The position numbers and the translations under genes were made by a program. Below the pieces are notes generated by a model. It made no database searches, was not told where the DNA came from, and worked only from the letters and a program-made list of their open reading frames with translations. A stretch of 38,145 nucleotides of DNA, taken from assembly GCA_003281185.1 (NCBI GenBank), contig QCCS01000013.1, positions 1-38,145 on the forward strand, given 5' to 3'. This document shows, piece by piece, positions 34,395 to 38,145 of the stretch. This DNA comes from Prochlorococcus sp. AG-347-M15 (GTDB lineage Bacteria > Cyanobacteriota > Cyanobacteriia > PCC-6307 > Cyanobiaceae). Position 1 is the stretch's first letter; each line of letters opens with the position of its first letter.

Positions 34395-35017
34395 TGAAAT
34401 TTAAATTAATGCAAAGGTTTAAAAAAAGATTTAAATCGAGTTTTAAACCTCGAACTTTCACATCATATGGAGCAAATACAAATACGGCAACCGAAAATGC
34501 CGGCGGCGCAAAGCTTTATACAAATTTTAGGGACATTTTTAGCAACATTATTTAATTTTATAGCCACACATTTTTCTTATGTGAGAAAGAACATCTTTTA
34601 CTAAAGAACAGCTAAAAGGATTGGAGTCACTGGATTTAGCTTTAAAAAAGCTACCTACATTTAGCAAAGGGGAATAATGTCAAAGTGGGATGAATTTAAC
34701 AATTTGAGCTATTTATTATGTTTTATTAATTTTCAGATATATTTCCTTCTCATCACATGAAAAAACATAATTTGTATTTTGAAATCAAGAAAAATCTGAT
34801 TTTCTCATTAATAAACTTTCTCTCTAAATCGTTTTATGCACTGAGCATATGGATGAAGAAATTGTAATTAATTACAAAATCAATATTCTCCAAGATCTAA
34901 TAAAGTTGATTAGTGAAGCCTTAAATTTGAGTTTTTTTTAATTTTGCATCTATTATTCAAATATCAGTAATTTAAATAAATTATCTCAATATTTAACTAA
35001 TCAATGATACAGAGAAA
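34395..35017. other. 623-base gap between hup and glgX with only tiny ORFs
   Basis: No gene above 45 residues was found. Besides the 45-residue ORF, the plus strand has a frame starting ATG-TGA at 34579 and then reading 'ERTSFTKEQLKGLESLDLAL' and 'KKLPTFSKGE' to TAA 34677; a 27-residue ORF starting at 34677 inside that stop ('MSKWDEFNNLSYLLCF'); and a 30-residue ORF at 34849-34941 ('MDEEIVINYKINILQ'). It may hold decayed genes or small RNA genes; I could not assign one. Confidence 0.5.
34467..34604 (+). CDS. Possible micro-ORF, 45-residue one-helix protein
   Basis: An ORF from ATG 34467 to TAA 34604. The N-terminus is polar and basic ('MEQIQIRQPKMPAAQSF'), and the next segment is hydrophobic ('IQILGTFLATLFNFIA'). 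Its G+C-richer start ('CCGGCGGCGCAAAGC') is unlike the surrounding spacer. No Shine-Dalgarno site and no recognised family. Confidence 0.35.
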   Translation: MEQIQIRQPKMPAAQSFIQILGTFLATLFNFIATHFSYVRKNIFY

Positions 35018-37051
35018 GTGATTCATCTCAATAAAGGTAACCCATTTCCTTTAGGGAGTTCTCTAACTTCTCAAGGGGTAAATTTTTCCTTAATAGCCAC
35101 AAATGCAGAATATGTAGAAATCTTATTGTTTGAGAAAGAGGACTCAATTTATCCAAAAAGTATATTCAAATTAGATCAAACTCATAATAAAGGTCCTTAC
35201 TGGCATGCGGAAATAAAAAATCTAGATGTAGGTTGTATTTATGCTTTTAGGGTAAAACAAAAAAATAACGAAATTAATAATAACTATGAAAAAAAAGTTT
35301 TACTTGATCCATGTTCAAGGGGTATTACCGGATGGGGAAGTTATAAAAGAGAAAATGCATTAAAAACGCGAGAAAATACTAATTCTTGTCTTAAAAGCGT
35401 TGTTTGCAATAGGAAACTATTTAATTTTAAGGATTATCCAAGACCGAAACATTCTTGGGAAGAAACAATTATTTATGAACTCCATATCAAAGCTTTTACT
35501 GAATCAACTGATAAAGATGAAAGTTGCTTTAAGAAATTTTTAAAAAAAATTCCGTATCTCAAAGAACTTGGCATTACAACAATTGAATTACTTCCAATTT
35601 TTTGTTTTGATCCTACTGATGCCCCAAATGGTCTAAAAAATTTTTGGGGTTATAGTCCAATTAATTGGTTTACTCCGCATTTTGAATATCTCTCGAATGA
35701 ATCCGCCGAAAAGAATCGAGAGGAATTTAGAGGATTTGTAGAGGAATGCCATAAAGCAGATATTGAAGTTATCCTAGATGTTGTATACAATCACACTTCT
35801 GAAGGCGATTCAAAAGGGCCAGCAATATCTTGGAAAGGTATAGATGAAAATCTTTACTACTTTATTGGAAAAGATAAAAATTATCAGGACGTCTCCGGAT
35901 GTGGTAATACTATTGCAGCAAACAGAGGATTAGTTAGAAAACTAATAGTTGAATCATTAAAATGTTGGGCGAGTGAATTAGGAGTTGATGGTTTTAGATT
36001 TGATTTAGGAATTGCCCTATCAAGAGGAGAAAATCTTTCACCGCTTGATAATCCTCCAATTTTTGAAGATATAGAATGTGAACCAGAACTTATCGATATC
36101 AAGTTCATAAGTGAGCCATGGGATTGTGGCGGTTTATATAAATTAGGTGATTTCCCATCTAAGAATACTTTCACTTGGAATGGTCATTTTAGAGATGATT
36201 TGCGGAGATTTTGGAAGGGGGATAAAGATACAGCTTGGAATATGAGCGATAAAATAAAGGGGACGCCATCTATTTATAAAGAAGATAATATTTTCCCAAA
36301 ATCAATAAATTTTATTACTTCACATGATGGATTCACTCTAAAAGATTTAGTAACTTTCAATAGAAAACATAATTTTGCCAATAAAGAACAAAATAGAGAT
36401 GGTGATAACCATAACAATTCTTGGAATCATGGTATTGAGGGTCCAACTACAAATTTATTAATCAATGATTTAAGAAAAAGACAACAAAAAAATCTTATTC
36501 TTAGTTTACTTATCTCTAAGGGTGTCCCAATGATACTTATGGGTGATGAGATAGGAAGGTCACAAGGTGGGAACAATAATTCTTGGTGCCAAAATAATTT
36601 ATTGGGCTGGATGAATTGGGAACATGATCAACAAGATTTGGAATTATTAGAATATTTTAAATACGTTATAAAAATCCGAAAAAAACTAATAAACATTTTT
36701 AATCCAACATCTTCACTTAATAATCAAAGTGATGAAAATATTCCACAATATCATTGGCATGGAACAAAGTTAGATAACCCCGATTGGAGTAGTTGGTCTC
36801 ACACAGTTGCTTTTAGTATTAACAAAGGCAATACTAATCCCTTGGTCTGGATAGGCTTAAATGCATATTCAAAAAGTATCGATTTCGCCTTGCCTAAATG
36901 TAAATATAATTGGTTAAAAGTTATTGACACTAGAATGCCTGAGATTTTTGAACCCTTAACTATTGATGAAAAATCAGTTTCAATAAAGAGTAGAAGCTCT
37001 TTATTAATTATTTCAGAGGAAATATTTGGGGCAAAAAATAATATATTCTAA
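35018..37051 (+). CDS. glgX: Isoamylase-type glycogen debranching enzyme
   Basis: GH13 debranching enzyme that cuts alpha-1,6 branches of glycogen. An N-terminal CBM48-like domain ('NPFPLGSSLTSQGVNFSL') precedes the TIM barrel. The four GH13 motifs are present: DVVYNH at residues 254-259, 'GVDGFRFDLG' with nucleophile D329, the acid E366 in 'ISEPWDCGG', and D437 in 'FITSHDGFT'. Other GlgX features are 'NRDGDNHNNSWNHG' and 'MGDEIGRSQGGNNNSWCQ'. The start is GTG at 35018, and 677 residues is normal for the family. Its stop codon directly abuts the 3' end of tRNA-Gly on the other strand. Confidence 0.94.
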   Translation: MIHLNKGNPFPLGSSLTSQGVNFSLIATNAEYVEILLFEKEDSIYPKSIFKLDQTHNKGPYWHAEIKNLDVGCIYAFRVKQKNNEINNNYEKKVLLDPCSRGITGWGSYKRENALKTRENTNSCLKSVVCNRKLFNFKDYPRPKHSWEETIIYELHIKAFTESTDKDESCFKKFLKKIPYLKELGITTIELLPIFCFDPTDAPNGLKNFWGYSPINWFTPHFEYLSNESAEKNREEFRGFVEECHKADIEVILDVVYNHTSEGDSKGPAISWKGIDENLYYFIGKDKNYQDVSGCGNTIAANRGLVRKLIVESLKCWASELGVDGFRFDLGIALSRGENLSPLDNPPIFEDIECEPELIDIKFISEPWDCGGLYKLGDFPSKNTFTWNGHFRDDLRRFWKGDKDTAWNMSDKIKGTPSIYKEDNIFPKSINFITSHDGFTLKDLVTFNRKHNFANKEQNRDGDNHNNSWNHGIEGPTTNLLINDLRKRQQKNLILSLLISKGVPMILMGDEIGRSQGGNNNSWCQNNLLGWMNWEHDQQDLELLEYFKYVIKIRKKLINIFNPTSSLNNQSDENIPQYHWHGTKLDNPDWSSWSHTVAFSINKGNTNPLVWIGLNAYSKSIDFALPKCKYNWLKVIDTRMPEIFEPLTIDEKSVSIKSRSSLLIISEEIFGAKNNIF

Positions 37052-37122
37052 AGCGGGCGGCGGGAATCGAACCCGCATCTTCAGCTTGGAAGGCTGAGGT
37101 TTTACCACTAAACCACGCCCGC
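37052..37122 (-). tRNA. tRNA-Gly (anticodon TCC)
   Basis: A 71-base tRNA on the minus strand. Acceptor GCGGGCG pairs with CGCCCGC, discriminator T. The anticodon stem TCAGC/GCTGA encloses CTTCCAA (anticodon TCC). The T-arm has GCGGGTTCGATTCCCGC. CCA is not encoded. Its 3' end touches the glgX stop codon. Confidence 0.96.
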
Positions 37123-37147
37123 AATAAGTAATAGAATTACCATTGCA

Positions 37148-37153
37148 ATAATA
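37148..37153 (-). promoter_or_regulatory. -10 element of tRNA-Gly
   Basis: TATTAT, with TG immediately upstream on the minus strand. The predicted transcription start is about 18 bases before the tRNA 5' end. Confidence 0.4.
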
Positions 37154-37235
37154 CATTATCAAACAATCAACAAATTAAAAAGATTGGAAAATTCACACTC
37201 AAAAAAAAAATAATAACAGATCAACTACAAGGTTG

Positions 37236-38145
37236 ATGTTCTCGTATGGGCTAGGAGATGCAGGAACAGGTTTAGTGGCCACGCAATTTGGGTTTTTTCT
37301 ATTCAAATTTTTTATTTCGGCTGGTTTACCAGTATTTATTGCAGGTTCATTATTGATGTTAATAAAGATATGGGATGCAATAAATGATCCTTTAATTGGT
37401 TTGTTAAGCGATCGGACCAAATCAAGATGGGGGCCTAGAATTCCATGGATGGTAGCAGCATCTGTTCCTCTTGGTTTCTCATTAGCTGCAATATGGTGGA
37501 CCCCAACAGGTTCAGTGCTAAACAAGACTATTTACTATGCCATAATTTCTATTATCGTTATGACTGCCTATACAAGTATTAATCTTCCTTTTGCGGCTTT
37601 ATCAACTGAAATTTCTGAAAAAACATCAATAAGAACAAGGTTAAACGCCTCTAGATTTACTGGTTCAATAATTGCAGGTCTAACTGGTTTGATAATTGCT
37701 GGAATTGTTTTAGGTTCTGAAGGATCAAATGAATATTTTTTGATGGGGAAAATAAGTGGCTGTATTGCAGTAAGTACAACATTAATATCCTGTTGGGGAT
37801 TGGCTCCATTTGCAAAAAAAGCTAGAAGACCTACAAGTAAAGTAGAAGCATTAACACTTCAATTCAAAAGAATCTTCAGAAATAAGAAATTTCTCAAAGT
37901 TATCACTCTATATATTCTGCTTTGGTGCGCCTTACAATTAATGCAAACTGTAGCATTAATCTATGTAGAGGATGTACTTAAGGTTCCAACATACATTGCA
38001 AAATGGATCCCCATACCTTTTCAAATTAGCGCATTAATAGGTTTACAAATATGGACCAGAGTATCAAATAAATTGAATAGAATTTCAGCTTTAAATTATG
38101 GTGCAATTATGTGGATTATTTCATGTACAGCAGCTTTATTTTTAC
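37236..38145 (+). CDS. GPH-family sugar:cation symporter (MelB-like), cut by right edge; start uncertain
   Basis: A major-facilitator membrane protein of the glycoside-pentoside-hexuronide family, continuing past the window. It starts 'MFSYGLGDAGTGLVATQFG' and shows the family's cytoplasmic loop signature 'WDAINDPLIGLLSDRTKSRW', then 'GPRIPWMVAASVPLG', 'NLPFAALSTEISEKTSIRTR' and several more hydrophobic segments. The ATG at 37236 would begin right at the first helix. The frame is open upstream and reads 'KKNNRSTTRLMFSYG' after an A10 tract (37201-37210), with no ATG or GTG; a TTG at 37184 comes into frame if one A is removed from that tract, giving a start 'MENSHSKKNNN'. The substrate is unknown. 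Confidence 0.87.
   Translation, partial: MFSYGLGDAGTGLVATQFGFFLFKFFISAGLPVFIAGSLLMLIKIWDAINDPLIGLLSDRTKSRWGPRIPWMVAASVPLGFSLAAIWWTPTGSVLNKTIYYAIISIIVMTAYTSINLPFAALSTEISEKTSIRTRLNASRFTGSIIAGLTGLIIAGIVLGSEGSNEYFLMGKISGCIAVSTTLISCWGLAPFAKKARRPTSKVEALTLQFKRIFRNKKFLKVITLYILLWCALQLMQTVALIYVEDVLKVPTYIAKWIPIPFQISALIGLQIWTRVSNKLNRISALNYGAIMWIISCTAALFL

Noticed and set aside
1..38145. CRISPR array, prophage, insertion sequence or integrase
   Set aside because: I saw no spaced direct repeats, transposase or integrase motifs, or flanking target duplications; tRNA genes have no adjacent integrase or partial tRNA copies.

Overview
The window is a compact, AT-rich bacterial chromosome segment that reads as a high-light-adapted Prochlorococcus. 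The reasons are the very low G+C, the short or overlapping spacers, a nickel superoxide dismutase (sodN) with its protease and transporter, a high-light-inducible (Hli) protein, the chloroplast-type division gene ftn2/ARC6, a ClpR-ClpP pair, plastid-type pyruvate dehydrogenase subunits, and many very small membrane-protein genes. The assignment comes from recognising gene families, not from a database search. I see no insertion sequence, prophage, integrase or CRISPR array; the segment looks like core genome with small accessory ORFs between core genes.

Layout. 1-7.9 kb: ftn2 (cut by the left edge, minus), pdhA (plus), a group 2 sigma factor (minus), the NAD(P)HX repair enzyme nnr (minus), mnmA (plus) and lnt (minus). 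7.9-10.1 kb: a secreted FKBP-type prolyl isomerase, then the nickel SOD module sodN-sodX, converging on a His-rich nickel permease (sodT-like). 10.1-13.4 kb: a minus-strand run trmH-like, lpdA, trpC. 13.5-17.9 kb: murA, a gene-poor 0.5 kb with two overlapping micro-ORFs and a possible gene remnant, then tRNA-Leu(CAA), argD and folC. 17.9-20.5 kb: a minus-strand pair of a cytosine-deaminase-like amidohydrolase and an FAD-linked oxidase. 20.7-25.8 kb: tRNA-His, miaB, ddl, a small membrane protein, ftsQ and ftsZ, a reduced division and wall cluster, followed by the SRP 4.5S RNA gene on the opposite strand. 25.9-32.5 kb: panB, a HemW-like radical SAM protein, a PIN-TRAM membrane protein, clpR-clpP, ilvC and cbiB. 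32.6-35 kb: an hli gene, several small membrane or secreted unknowns, HU, and a 0.6 kb gap with only tiny ORFs. 35-38.1 kb: glgX, tRNA-Gly(TCC), and a GPH-family sugar transporter cut by the right edge.

How the genes connect. pdhA and lpdA supply the E1-alpha and E3 components of pyruvate dehydrogenase. murA, ddl, ftsQ, ftsZ and ftn2 build the septum and wall. sodN, sodX and sodT form a complete Ni-SOD module of enzyme, leader protease and metal supply. ilvC and panB both belong to branched-chain amino acid and pantothenate metabolism.

The most unusual signals are three genes (sodX, the trmH-like gene and the right-edge transporter) whose conserved reading frame extends upstream of any ATG, GTG or TTG that would give a full-length protein. 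In each, a one-base change in a nearby A or T run would connect the frame to a TTG. The other main novelty is a pair of 35- and 36-residue membrane-protein ORFs overlapping by ATGA, preceded by an extended -10 promoter, opposite murA.
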